A stretch of DNA of 64,000 nucleotides from positions 71,416,963 to 71,480,962 of the forward strand of contig JALMGJ010000005.1 in NCBI GenBank assembly GCA_023362775.1, in the 5' to 3' direction. Source of the stretch: Charina bottae. Its lineage: Eukaryota > Chordata > Lepidosauria > Squamata > Charinaidae. The notes beneath the pieces were generated by a model that had not been told where the DNA came from, searched no databases, and saw nothing but the letters and a program-made list of their open reading frames with translations. Position numbers and translations under genes: made by a program. Shown piece after piece: positions 21,968-35,297 of the stretch (the stretch's first letter is position 1; each line of letters starts with the position of its first letter).

Positions 21968-24900
21968 ATTGTAAACCACCTACAGTTGCTCAAATAGGCA
22001 GGATACCAATAATTGTCATTAAATGCATAAATAATTAAAAATTAATATGATTTTGAGAGCCCATTTGGTGTAGTAGTTAAAAACACTGGCATAGAAACCA
22101 GGAGACTGTGAGTTGTAGTCCTGCCTCAGGCACGAAACCAGCTGGGTGACCTTGGCCTTTCTCTCAGCCCTAGGAAGGCCAGGGCAAACCACTTCTGAAA
22201 TTTCGTCAAGGCTGCAGGGTCTTGTCCAGGAAGTTGCCAGGAGTCAACACTAACTTAAAGGCGCGCGCGCACACACACACACACACACACGTACTTTTAA
22301 ATACTTCAGGATTGCCAGTTATAAAGTTTCACTTTGCATTTCTATAGGCTAACTAAATAACTCAATATTAGTTATAGCCGTAATACGTCAACTAAAAAAG
22401 CAGAAATAAACAAAGTCTGGATTGCAGTTAAACTCAGTTTTTCAAGATAAGAACTCTTGAATGGGGATTACTTTCAAATATGCACCCATGGAACTGAGCT
22501 TTTAATCCACAAAGGAATATTTTAAAAGGTTACTGCAATCCAAAGAGTACATGTATGTAAACCAAACATTTACTAGTTTTGAAACAGGTATCCGGTTTGG
22601 TGTAGCACAAGCTCCTTTGAGTCAGATTATGATAACTTCCACCTGAAAAAGCCTAAATTCATTCAAAAAAAATTGTGGAATCATCTTATATGAACATTTA
22701 AGATGAGACTTCATTAATTATTATTAATTAGGTTTAAAAAATATTATAGTAGTAGGACTGAGCTACCAGGTGACTATATATAAATTTCCAAATGCTATGC
22801 CCTCTTATCTATGGAATGATTCTTTATGACAGGGCTTTCCAAAGTTTTCCCGCGGCGACACACCAACTGCCGTTGGTGTGTCGCCGCGGGAAAACCCGGA
22901 AGTGCCGCCGTTGCGGCAGCGCGCAAAAACCCAGAAGCGCTGCTGCCGCTTTCAGTTTTTGCGCACCGCCGTTGGTGTGCCGCCGCGGGAAAACCCGGAA
23001 GTTTTCTCAACTACAAAGTTGACAGAGGAACTTTGCACAAGTGGAGGGACAGGAAGGGGACTGTCTGAATGCCACATCTTCCTTCATAGCATAAGGACAA
23101 AGATCAAAATCACATCTTTTGACTCTTGTCCAACTTGCTTCTGGCCAGATCCATTGCAGGAATGAAGGCCTGAACAGTATCCAAAAAAGGTAACTCCCAG
23201 GCATGAGAGGTCAGGTGAGCCTGTGCATTATTGTTACCATTATGGATGTTCATTCTTGGCTGCAACTATTTTAATTTAATTTAATTTCTTGTTGTGTATT
23301 GCCATTTTTATGATTATATTGACGTTTTTACCTTTGTTCGCCGCCCCGAGTCACTTGTGAGAGATGGGTGGACATATCAATTTAAATAAATAAATAAAGC
23401 AAATCTCAATAGGAAAAAAAAGATTCCCTAACACTAATTTATAAAATGGATTGAAGGTTCTTGTGCCATCGTTGGTCAGAATGGTTGTATATCTGCTTGG
23501 GTCTATGTGATGGCTAAAAGTCAGTTGGCTGATCAACCTCCCTGATGTCCTACATTCTCCAACTCTTCCACAGATCCGGAAAAAGACGTAGCTTGGGCCA
23601 CGGGGGGGGGGGGGGGAGATACAACCAATACTCCCCAGAAATTAACTGTCAATCTACCATGGATTATCAACGGACTTAACTGCACTTTCTTTTGGAAATG
23701 TAGTACTTAAATTTCCCTTTACCTATATTTTTAAAACATCTACTGTATTTTTCTACACGTTGAACAACTCAAACAGTAAGATCCATTAAAAAGGATAAAA
23801 AGGATATAAATATTGGCTCCATGATGGACTTACTTAATTTAACAAGTGCATTTTTCTTTTTGCCATGTTCAACATAAGCAAAATTCACCTCCCAGCTCTT
23901 TAAGCCTTCTTTTTCATTACAATGTTTACTTCCGCAAGAAAATTGTCCTGGAGAGAAATTGATCAGAACACTAAATTACCAAAGTCATAAGAATTTGTAC
24001 ATGATATTTCACAAGTAAATAACTTGCTGAGATTTCCATTTTTAAGGATACTACTACCATTATATTTGTTAAGTGCCACAAAACAATAATGGAGAGAAGA
24101 AATTTAACATATTCATATAGTACACATTAGGTCTAATCTCATTGGTATTCTGCATAGACAGGGAAAGGGAAAAAAATTAGAGAAGCATTATATTATTTAT
24201 AGTTAGTTATATAAAAAAAAGGTGATGAGGCTGTTTTACAGGGGTTTCCAAATAGCTTCCAGCACAAATAAGAATACATTGTCAATTCATTTATCTTTTT
24301 CACCTTAACAGATTTTTTTCTATGAAGGTTGTTTGAATTTCTGTGAATGAGGTGGGGTATTTTATACAAAACAAGTCTTGTCCAAAAGCACTCTTAAATT
24401 CTCCACGATTATTTGCTTAGGGAAACATAATAATCCTAAATTACCATAAATATGATGTTTACCAGTAATTGGTAATCTGAAATTTTAACCTGAAATTAGT
24501 AATCTGAAACATACACAAAACAATTTAGCATTCTATCTGCAGGAACAGGCACTTATGTCCATGATCTAGATCAGTGCTTCCCCACCAGCTGGATGTGAGG
24601 ATAGAGAAGTAACCTAAGTAAAGATGTACGGTTAGCAACATGGCACAAGATCTCTCGGCTGCTCAACTTGAAATGGACTCTCAGCTATTGTGGCTTGAGG
24701 TGAGGAAACTTCTGGTTCTGCATTTTCATTCATTTGAGTAGCTTCCAAAAAGTCTTTGCAAAGAGAGACAAGAAGCATGGAAAGCTGTCCCTCATAGTTT
24801 CTATTATGGTTATGTCTCAATCTTTCCTCCAAAGCAGCAAAAAGGAAAAGAAACTTCCAAAGAAGCAGCTTTCTCCTTCCAAATCATCACTACTCCTGTC

Positions 24901-27900
24901 TCAAGATTTTTTGTTCTCAATCATTTCTGTCTGTAATCGTTGAGTTCTCATTGCCTCTGTATTTTATTATTATTATTATTTTATTATTTATTTAATTTTT
25001 ATCCCACCTTTATTATTTTTATAAATAACTCAAGGTGGCGAACATACCTAACACTCCTTCCTCCTCCTATTTTCCCCACAACAACCACCCTGTGAGGTGA
25101 GTTGGGCTGAGAGAGAGTGACTGGCCCAAGGTCACCCAGCCGGCTTTCATGCCTAAGGCGTGACTAGAACTCTCACTCTCCTGGTTTCTACCCCACTGCC
25201 TTAACCACTAGACCCCCCGTTTCTCCAATTGCCTTTGGACTTCTTGACCCATATTGCAAAGCAGCAAATATCTTGTAAAGCACAGGTCTCTTCTTAGACT
25301 CACCTTTTGCTCTGCCATTTAATTACTAAAGGTATCACTTTACTTAGTATTTTAAAGCCACAGCAGTATAAATTGGTCTAAACAATGTTAGTTTCTATAT
25401 TCTTCACACTTACACCAAATTATAGAAGTTATCGCCTTGGAAGGGGCTATTTAGATCATCAGGTCCAATGCAGGAAATAAAGTATAATAACTGAATTAAC
25501 TATGTCTATGTCCTTCTCAGAAAAAAAGTGCCCTTCTTGTTTCTATCATCGTGGAATTCAGATTCTCTGACCGAATGTCTGATGAAGCATAACATGTAAC
25601 AGGTGGAGAATCACTGATCTAGATGATCCTGAGAATTTCCTTCCTGCCATATTCTGAACTGTATTGAAAAGCTTCTCCAAGCATTTCCCCAAAAGCAGAT
25701 TGATGTACTGTGTTCAGTGTAGGAAAGGCTTTGCTGCAGTAATAAAGTGAGCATAACATGTGGCAGCATTGTTTAATCAAGTCCTGCTATGTAACACATT
25801 TCATATTGGATTTTTAGATGTTGTTCTGCATTTAATGCTACATAAATTAGGAACAATATGCAGCCTCTTGGAGGGATTCATCTGGATGCCTTCGGAGTGA
25901 TGCCAATTTGTATTAAGAGGCTCACCTCCAATACAGTTTTTGAAAGATTAACCTCAGACTGTTCTGCCTAAGCTGGATTGACACTATCCTCAGATACTTC
26001 TGTTCTGTGGCATAAAACCAACTGTAATCCTGAAGCTTACACCGAAAGATACAGAATTAAGTCATTTTTTCCACCAAATCACATGCATTAAGTTCTTGTT
26101 AAAAAGAAAAAAAACTTGAAACAAAGTCCTGGGTTTTGAATATCTACCAACAACAATAACTACAAAGGAATAATTTATTTTAATAATCAACAGCAAATAA
26201 ATTGTTTTATTTACAAATAGCAAGCCCACACTAATATGAAAAGCTAGAAGCAGGCAGAATACATATGAAGTAAAATAAGCCTTATATATTTATTGACAAT
26301 CACTGAACCAAATGATTTTTAGAAAAATACAGTCTTCCTAATTCTATCGATAGCTTCAGCTGCTGCTTAAGCAATTTTGGGGAAATTCAGCAGAGGGGAT
26401 TTACTTATGGGATTGGCTGGCTACATTTTTGAGGTGGGAATATATGAAGGAATTTTCTCCTGATCAGCTTGGCTAATATCCCAGAACTTATTAACTTTCA
26501 CCTTTCACCACAATTATGCAACATAACATGGAGTATCACTTCAGCACAGTAACCAATAATCCACAACTAGACATGTAAATACTACATGTAAATAATAACC
26601 CAGGCAATAACCCACAACTAGACATGTAAATAAGTTTCGGGATTTGGCAACTACAAAAATATTTGGTTTTTTTGTCCTATTTTGATTTCCTCTCAGGCTG
26701 CTCAGAACACAGGAACATTGCTTGTTGCTTTAAACAAGCCAGGATTAGTTGTTGGCAGAAATAAATTGAGTGAGCATTAGTTTGCTGTTATTATTATGGT
26801 AACACTGTTGTAAGTTGGACAGCGTGCATTGGTTTTGACCATAGACATTGAGATGCAGGCTACGGCTCAAATGTGAAATGCACGAAATGACCTTGCGGCC
26901 AACACTACAACAAAATGTAACGCAATCCCCCATCTACCTTTTCTTTGAGTAGAACACATTACATTTTACCTTCTTTAAGTAGGCAAAGCTAACTAAATTG
27001 CACATCACTATGTAGTCAAAATTGCACACTTAGCCCAAGAGAAAGTAATAATTTGAAGTGCCAAAGATACACACTTTTCCTAGCTAAAGGACATCTATTT
27101 GGCCATCTATAATTTGGAGAACAAACAAAAAAACCGAATACTTAATAATGGAAAAGTTCCATTGCTGGTTTTCATTTGTTATTAAAGTGAGACTCCTATC
27201 AAAATGGAGACTATTTAGATCAATGAATTAATATATCAATCATGTGAACTTAATTTTCTAACAATACTGGATAGTTTATATCATTTATAAGTTTATTATT
27301 ATTTAATCCACTCAATAACCAGAGCTCTTGGACAGATCACAGAGTGAGGTTTTCAAACATATATTTAGGCTAGCAAAAATTATATACTACCAAAATAATT
27401 ACAACTGAAATGAAAAATAACATGGTTGCTTAATTAAATGGTGGCAAATAGTTAAAATTGTAATAGAGTCATGTCATATTATAATGATATTAATACAACT
27501 ATTTTCATTAATGTAAGATCATTGTACAAATATATTCTAAATAAAAATAGTCTTTAAACAGGTACACATGTATTTGTTTTCATAGTTGAACAGATTAGAG
27601 AAATTTCTCTTCTGCCACAAACTGAGATAGTATACAGTATGCAAAATCATTCTATTTGTTTGATTTGAGAATGCTTCTCTCTCTCTCTCTCCCTCTCCCT
27701 CCCCCTACACACACACACACAGACACACACAAAAGGAAACTGCAAAAATATATTCAACAAAAAATACAACTGCATCTTACAACAATCTTGAATGTTTATG
27801 CCTCTTAGTGGTAAACTATATTATTGCTCTAAGACAGTGATGTTTGATGACTATAGCAATGTTAGCAAAGCAAGCCTGAGGTCATTAAAATGACAATTTA

Positions 27901-30900
27901 TAAAATAGTAGGAATAAATTCCTATGGTATATTAGGAGGCTACTGTACAATTAACAGCAAAAAGCTTTGTGGCATGAAATCTACAACATAACTGGTAAAT
28001 TATAAATAGAACTTTGTGTAACCAGGTAAGGCTATGAAGATGCTAGATCAGTGTTTCTCAACCTTAGCAACTTTAAGCTGTGTGGACTTCAACTCCCAGA
28101 ATTCCCCAGCCAGCTGGCTGGGGAATTCTGGGAGTTGAAGTCCACACATCTTAAAGTTGCCAAGGTTGAGAAACACTGGAGTAGACTAACAGAGGGTTAA
28201 ACAGCTTAAAGTTGCCAAAGTTGAGAAACACTGTGCTAGATCAATGCCTAGTGTTAGTAAGGGCCAACAAACTTAAAGATGAATCCCATTTTTACCTGTG
28301 GTTCTTCAGCCTTCAAAGCATCATATTTTGGGAGCTGGAAGAGGCTGCAGTGATAGGTGAGAAAAACCCATTCCATAAACAGAACTCTGTTCATCTAAGT
28401 TAGGTTCCAAGGCCCAATAAGGTAAACAAGAAGAAAACTTGCCTTTTCCTGCTACAACTTCTTGCTCATGTCTCCATCTAAATCCAAACTGTTGGAAAGA
28501 TTTTACAAATGCACAGTAAGTATTTTGCATTTACAAATTCATCAAACACACAGAAACTTGATTCCCAGTACATGGTGGCAATTTATTTGATGTGATATCA
28601 TATTTCTAGTCATTGATTTGTTAAGTGACATTAAATAATGCTGTTTCCACAAACACTGAAGGCAAAGGCTATTGATTTTATTAAAGAAATTAGATAACGT
28701 ACAGCGCTGGTGGAATTTTCTGTCCTTCTGTGAGATGCTTTTGCAGAAGAGTTAGATAAATTAGTATGAAATATTAACTGTGGCACATAGTTTTTAATCG
28801 TGGCATATATTCTCCTTGCTAACAACCAGGAAAAAAAATTATTATCCCATCAAGAGATAGTAGCAATAGGAATAGTAGCATAATGTATAAAATGACTTTT
28901 TTTAAAAAAAACCTGTCTTTTTCACTGAAGGAAAAAGTAGCCTCTAGAAGAAATTACATTTTATTAGAGTAAGTAATGTACAGTGATTATCAATTATGAA
29001 AATGAAGGTAACATGATTTAATATATTGATTAGGAATGGGGTACAGGAGATCAAGAATAGTAACAATGAATATAAAACAGTTGTGTTTTGTAGCAGATAT
29101 TTTAAAGTTATCATATATTTTGACTTTTTTTTAATCAGCTGAATATTCCATGTTTGGATAGGCAGTATACAATACAAAGAGCTATTTTCTGATTCTATCT
29201 TATGGAAGAAATTAAACACGCTATTTATGAGGACTAGGGTTAGAATACCAGAGCTAGATTTTTTTTAAAAAATAAATCCTATAAAGCACATAAAGATATT
29301 TTGGCCCTAAACTTTTCAATTTTTATTAGTTTGTCTTTGAATCTGGAACTTTACCAGATTCTCTTTATGAACTCCTACCATATAGAGCTTATCCATATTA
29401 AACAAACCACAAGTCTAATTCATTAATGAATGTGGATGTTAAAATATTATGTCAATCTTGCTAAGCAACTCCAGATGGTACTAAGCAAACTTGATACAAT
29501 ATGATCAAGCAAGATTTGTTGTAGATAAGGAGCTGACAATTTGAGATTATTAGTAAAACTTGTAATTTTAAATAATGCTACACTCGGTTCTACAGGGGCG
29601 TGGTGGCTCAGCGGGTAAGACGCCAGGCTTGTCGATCAGAAGATCGCAAGTTCGAATCCCTAGCCCCACGTGACGGAGTGAGCTCCCGCACTAGCCCCAG
29701 CTCTTGCCAACCTAGCAATTCGAAAGCATGCAAATGCAAGTAGATGAATAGGTACCACTTCGGTGGGTAGGTAACAGCATTCCACACGCGTCATGTAGGC
29801 CACATGACCGTGGAAGTGTCTTCTGACAGCGCTGGCTCTTCGGCTAAGAAACAGAGATGAGCACCGGCCCCTGGAGTCAGACACGACTGCATAAATGTGT
29901 GGGGGGAACCTTAGGTTCTGCTGTAGTTACATCATTCGATATAGAAAAGAACTTTGATAAAATATATTGATGATACCTTTTTTTTTCAAATTGATTTTTG
30001 GGTATTCGAGGAGCTGCAACATAAGCATAATTTACCAAAACTGCAAAATGAGAGTATCTTCAATTAAAACACCATTTTGACATCTAGATACAGGCCAACA
30101 GCCTTTACAAAATAATAAGCCTGTAATAGCTATTGACACATAGATCAGGGTTTCTCAACCAGGGTTCCGTGGCACCCTAGGGTTCCATGAGAGGTCTCTA
30201 GGGGTTCCCTGGGAGATCACAATTTATTTAAAAAATATTTCAAATTTCAGGCAACTTCACATTAAAGAGGTAACTTTCATTCCTTGTTTTTAGTTTAAGA
30301 ATGCTGTTAATGCATATATACAGGCCTACACATGAAACGGATGTAATCATTTTGTAATTTCTGGCCTATATTTGAGCCTGAATGTGCAGGGTTTCCCTAA
30401 GGCCTGAAAAATATTTCAAGGGTTCCTCCACGGTCAAAAGATTGAGAAAGGCTGCATTAGATGTTCAAGAATATAGTGAGTAAGGAATAAGGAACTAAAA
30501 TGTCCAACGTATGGAATCTTCAATGAAAGAACATGTTGGCATCTATGCCACATGTATATAGTTTTAAATCTTAAAAACAACAAATTATTATTGTGCATCT
30601 ATTGTACCTTTTATGAATAAGTGTAGGGCTTCAGGTAACTGTTGCAGATGTGATGCTTAAAATGCAAAATAGAAACACACTGTGTGGTCTTGTGCTACTG
30701 TGGTTCCCTTTTGAACAGAAGTTACTTCACATATTAATTTTGCTCTGAAACGTTCTTTTTTTTCTACTAGGAATCTCTCCGGAACAAATAAATTAAAAAA
30801 TAATAATTTATTAAGATATATGCTGACAGCTGTGAGGACAAATTTTACTGATTTTTAAAATATTTTTAAAAAATATTTATTATTTTTCATTTCTTTTTAC

Positions 30901-33900
30901 AAAGTCATGTGCATTTATTTTTGGAATAATGATACATAGTGGTAACGTATTAACGCTTACAGTTTTGTTGTGATTTTCAGTTATTTTTAAGATGACATAA
31001 CAAGTCTAGTTTTATATATTCAATTAATTTTTCAATCAATGAAATAATGGATTTTAAATTTTATGACAACTGTAAACTGTTTATTTACTGATATTTTATT
31101 TTCCATCCACTATGTCGTTTTTCACTTTCTTCTTTTATGTAGTCATTTATTTTGTTCCTTAAATGTTTTAAATAAAATTTTAAAAAATGTTTAAAAATTT
31201 GTTCTGAAACATTAATTGGCAATTGCTATTTTGAATTATATATCAAGGATTTGGAAATAAACAGGACTGCCAAAACAGATATTGCACTCTTGTTTGGTTG
31301 CAAAGAAAGGGATACTACAAAGCTTCAAGGAAGCCTATTCTCTGTCAATTATACAATTATACAATTCTCTTATCATTTTATACAATATCTCTGATTATAC
31401 AATGGTTTGAGAAATTCACTTCTCTTCCTATATCTGAACAAGCATTTCACTGCCAGGAGTTTTCACCTAATATTAACATGGTGAATACCAGGTTAAAACA
31501 GGGGCATCTCACAAAAAAACAATGTACTTTGGGGGGGGAAAAGAGTTATAAAAAAATGTCATACTGCTACAGATGTATTAGCATATATTATTTTTAAGGC
31601 ACATTGATGTGTAAATTAGTGAAACTTAAACCTCTTAAACCTCAGTTACATTACAGGTAGTCCACAGTTAATGACCGCAATCGGGACCAGAATTTCGGTC
31701 GCTAAGCAATGTGGTTGTTAAGCGAGGCATCACATGAACAGACCCGATTTTACGACCATTTTTACCGTGGCTGTTAAGCGAATCACGTGGTTGTTAAGTG
31801 AATCAATGGTTCCCTATTGATTTGGCTTGTCGGAAGCTGGCTGGGAAGGTTGCAAATTGTGATCATGTGACCGGACACTGTAACTGGTCGTAAATGCGAG
31901 CTGGTTGCCAAGTGCCCAAATTGCGATTGTGTGACCGTGGGGGTGGTGCAACGGTTGTAAGTAACTTTTTTAGCTCCGTTGTATCTCTGAAACATCATTA
32001 AATGAATGGTCGTTAAGCGAGGACTATCTGTATAAAACAGAAGTGTTTTTTCTGAACAAAAGAATTACTGTAATGATTTTTAAAAAGCTTATTCCTTGAG
32101 TGTTTTCCTGTAGATGGAAAGTGGAAAAATAAGCATTTGTAATAGAGCACTAATATAAGGTATAAACATTGAAGAATCTACTAGATCCTCCTTCCCATTC
32201 TGCCCCCAACAAAGTTGAACTACAACTCCCATCAACCACACCTCAGCATGACCTTTGGTCAGAACTCGGGAGCTGCAGTCTAAACCCATTTGGAAAACAC
32301 CAGATTGGGGAAAACTGCATAAGATCCTAGTTTTGGTCTATTTGTTGTTGTTGTTCAGTCATTTAGTTGTGTCCGACTCTTCGTGACCTCATGGACCATA
32401 GCACGCCAGGCCTTCCTGTCCTCCACTGTCTCTCGGAGTTTACTCAAAGGTTGGTCTATGGCTGTACATAAACAAACTTTGAACTTTACATAAGATCTTT
32501 TAAGACTTGATATCGTATTATATAGCCTATATGTGGGGGGGAAAATCTGCATTTGCTTTTGGTAATATTTTGTGGAGACAGAGAAAACAGACCTCCTTAA
32601 GAAAAAAAAACTGGGTGGGGGGGGGGAAGACTGTCAAGGTCCAGCAGTGTCCAGATCCTGGAGCTTAGGCTGTCTTGGAGGAGCGGCAGAAGCACTCCCC
32701 TCCCACTCCCCTCAGCACTATTAACAATAGCCTTGGGAGCCTGAGGACTCAGGCCAAGGAGATGTGGTCTCTGCCCAGCCTGCTTGGGTTTCTGGTGAGG
32801 TAGTGAGTCAGGCCAGAGGCAAGGCCACTGCTGAAGGGCAGTGTAGCTCAGGAGGCTCTCCTTCACGAGAGTCTACTCAAAAGGAGATGGGGGAAAGCTC
32901 ACGTGGAGCAGTGGCTCTCATCCCAGTACACTTTAAATTCTGGTAAATTGCCAGCTAGCTGTTGGGTTCTTATCTGCAAGGAAGTCTAAGGTAGGGAAAA
33001 TACAGGGTAATAGGTCTGTGCAATTTACTTATGTGAAGCATCTTTCTGGATCTGCTCCTTGAAACCACAAATTGTCTATAGAAGTATTACTGTCAGTCCT
33101 TCAAGACAGTCCCAACAAGAAACCAAAACCATGAGTACTGGATTAACACTACCTTTATTCTATAGTTACAGTAACAGAATCTTGCAAGTCTGAAACCACA
33201 TCTCTCCCCACTTGCCTTTATTTTCCAGGGACCTAGGGAGGGTCCTTTCTGAGATGCTTTCCACACCCCCATTCCATCTGTGGGCTGAGATGTCTCTTAT
33301 CCAACAGTTGCCCTGGCTGTGGCTCTTCCTCCTCCTGTCTCTCAAGAATATTCCCACAGACTATTACAATTACTGGGTATGCGATCTCCAACGATCAGCC
33401 ATTTTTCATCCTTCCTTCCCTCCCTTTCTACACTACAGTGGAAAGCTCTGTCATGAATACATCTACTATGCGTACCTTCACTCAAAGGCAGGGGTCCCCA
33501 ACCTGTGGGCCGCAGCCTGTTAGGAAGTGGGCTGCGGGACTCCCGCCTGCAAACCCCGCCCCCCGGTGCGTGCGATTGGCTTCCACCTGCAAGCCCCGCC
33601 CCTGGTGCATGGAATTGGCTCCCTCCTGCAAACCCTGCCCCCCGGTGCACGTGATTGGCTCCTGCCTGCAAACCCCGCCCCCCCCGGTCCGTGGAAAAAT
33701 TGTCTTCCACGACCGGCCCCTGGTGCCAAAAAGGTTGGGGACCACTGCTCAAAGGCATTTTTCCCCCAATCTCCTTGAAAAGAAAGATTCTAAAGAGCAC
33801 TGAAAAGAAAGTTGGCAATTCTAATACAGTATATTGACCTAGATTCAACAGGCTGGCCATCCAGCTTTATTTCCTTTTAATCATCCATCACACTGGAAGG

Positions 33901-35209
33901 GTTTTCCAAAAACAATCAAATGCCAGGAAGCGTTGTAATCATTAAAATTCATAGCAGTGCTATGTCTATTTTCATCTGTGCTGGGGCTAACTTTAAGTCT
34001 CGATATTGATTGCGAGTCCAAGAGGATGAAAGAGAGGAATACAGTCATGTCATTCTGCTCTTTAGTTTTGTACTTAAAAAGTGTGCTGGATCAAACTAAT
34101 GCTGCATTTCAAAGTATCTTGACAGTTATTGTATTTGCTCATCTCTCTGAATCCTAACTGCTGCAGGATCATCTGTGAGAGAGAATTGTGGCATTGTGAC
34201 TTTTCTTTAGGATACCACAAGGAATCTATGGAGCCACTTTTGGAAACTGAATCGTGTGCTGCATGGACTGCTCCGAAGGTGCTCATACAGAGAAAGCCTG
34301 GGTTTGCCGGATGCAAGCATAGTACCTACTCATAAACAAAACAATTGCACCAAAACATCTCCTATGGTTCTGCAAAAGCCATTGGGAACAAATTGATCAA
34401 CACTGCTTCGTTGTCTAAACAAAATCTCTACATGCAAATATAAGTTAAGTTTCCTTAAATATCTGACTCTCATGCACAGGCCATAAACAATAACGGATTT
34501 GTAAATCAACCCTATATATGTCCCATTCCCTGTGCCGATTTTCTAAAGAACCTTTAGCCATGGACTAATTTTTTTTAAAAAAAATCCCTTTGGCCAGAAC
34601 CTAAAAATTACCTTGTTCTCTTTGTATTTTCTCAGATCTGCTATGCAGTATTCTTTGAATAATTTATCATAGTATTTCTTGCTCAACCTCTTCTCCCTGC
34701 AAGGCAGAATTATTGATTAAACAGACAAAAAAATACACATGGAAAGGCAGAAATACTCAAAGGTTATTTGCCATTAAGTATTAGTTGCAACAGAAAATTA
34801 AAAAAATGGTTGGCATTTATTGTTCAATTAGCTTCCTATTAATTGACTTTTTATCATGAGCATGCTTTGCTACAGAGTGTAGTATTTCACTTCCTAAATG
34901 TCTGAAACTATCTTCTGTGAAACAAGAGTCCCAGTTTGGTATAGTGTCCCTCCTTGTGAGGGAGATGGGCAGGATATAAATATGATAAATAATAAATAAA
35001 TAGTGGTTAAGGCCCCAGGCTAGAAACCGGGAGACCGTGAATTCTAGTCCCGCCTTGGGCACAAAGCCAGCTGGGTGACCCTGGGCCAGTCACTCTCTCT
35101 CAGCCCTAGGAAGGAGGCAAGGGCAAACCACTTCCGAAATCTTGCCAAGAAAACTGCAGTGACTTGTCCAGGCAGTTACCAGGAGTCAAGACTGACTTGA
35201 AGGCACCAA

Positions 35210-35254
<45 letters not shown>

Positions 35255-35263
35255 CATCATCAA

Positions 35264-35297
<34 letters not shown>

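Larger units (their letters stand above)
21966..23833. other. FRA10AC1 intron 9 with scattered repeats
   Basis: Contains a MIR-like SINE with a CA tail, a truncated GC-rich MITE (22830) and an L2 tail at about 23331-23398. A G-run is at 23601-23617. Confidence 0.6.
23948..28441. other. FRA10AC1 intron 8, mostly unique
   Basis: Contains a MIR-like SINE (24963-25218), a dinucleotide tract (27675-27735) and a composite palindromic MITE (28049-28233). The stretch 25220-27670 shows nothing recognisable. Confidence 0.6.
28489..34611. other. FRA10AC1 intron 7
   Basis: Contains a Sauria SINE, two hAT-like elements, a TA-flanked element and a BovB 3' fragment. The part 32590-32940 is GC-richer but unclassified. 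28520-29580 and 30470-31640 look unique and very AT-rich. Confidence 0.6.

Noticed and set aside
33342..33860. A 172-codon minus-strand frame with Gly/His-rich repeats
   Set aside because: It crosses the 40-bp tandem array of a hAT MITE and its flanks, so the repeat structure explains it.
35211..35297. CRISPR-like regular repeats
   Set aside because: These are simple AAT/CAT microsatellites. No spaced palindromic repeats occur anywhere in this eukaryotic window.
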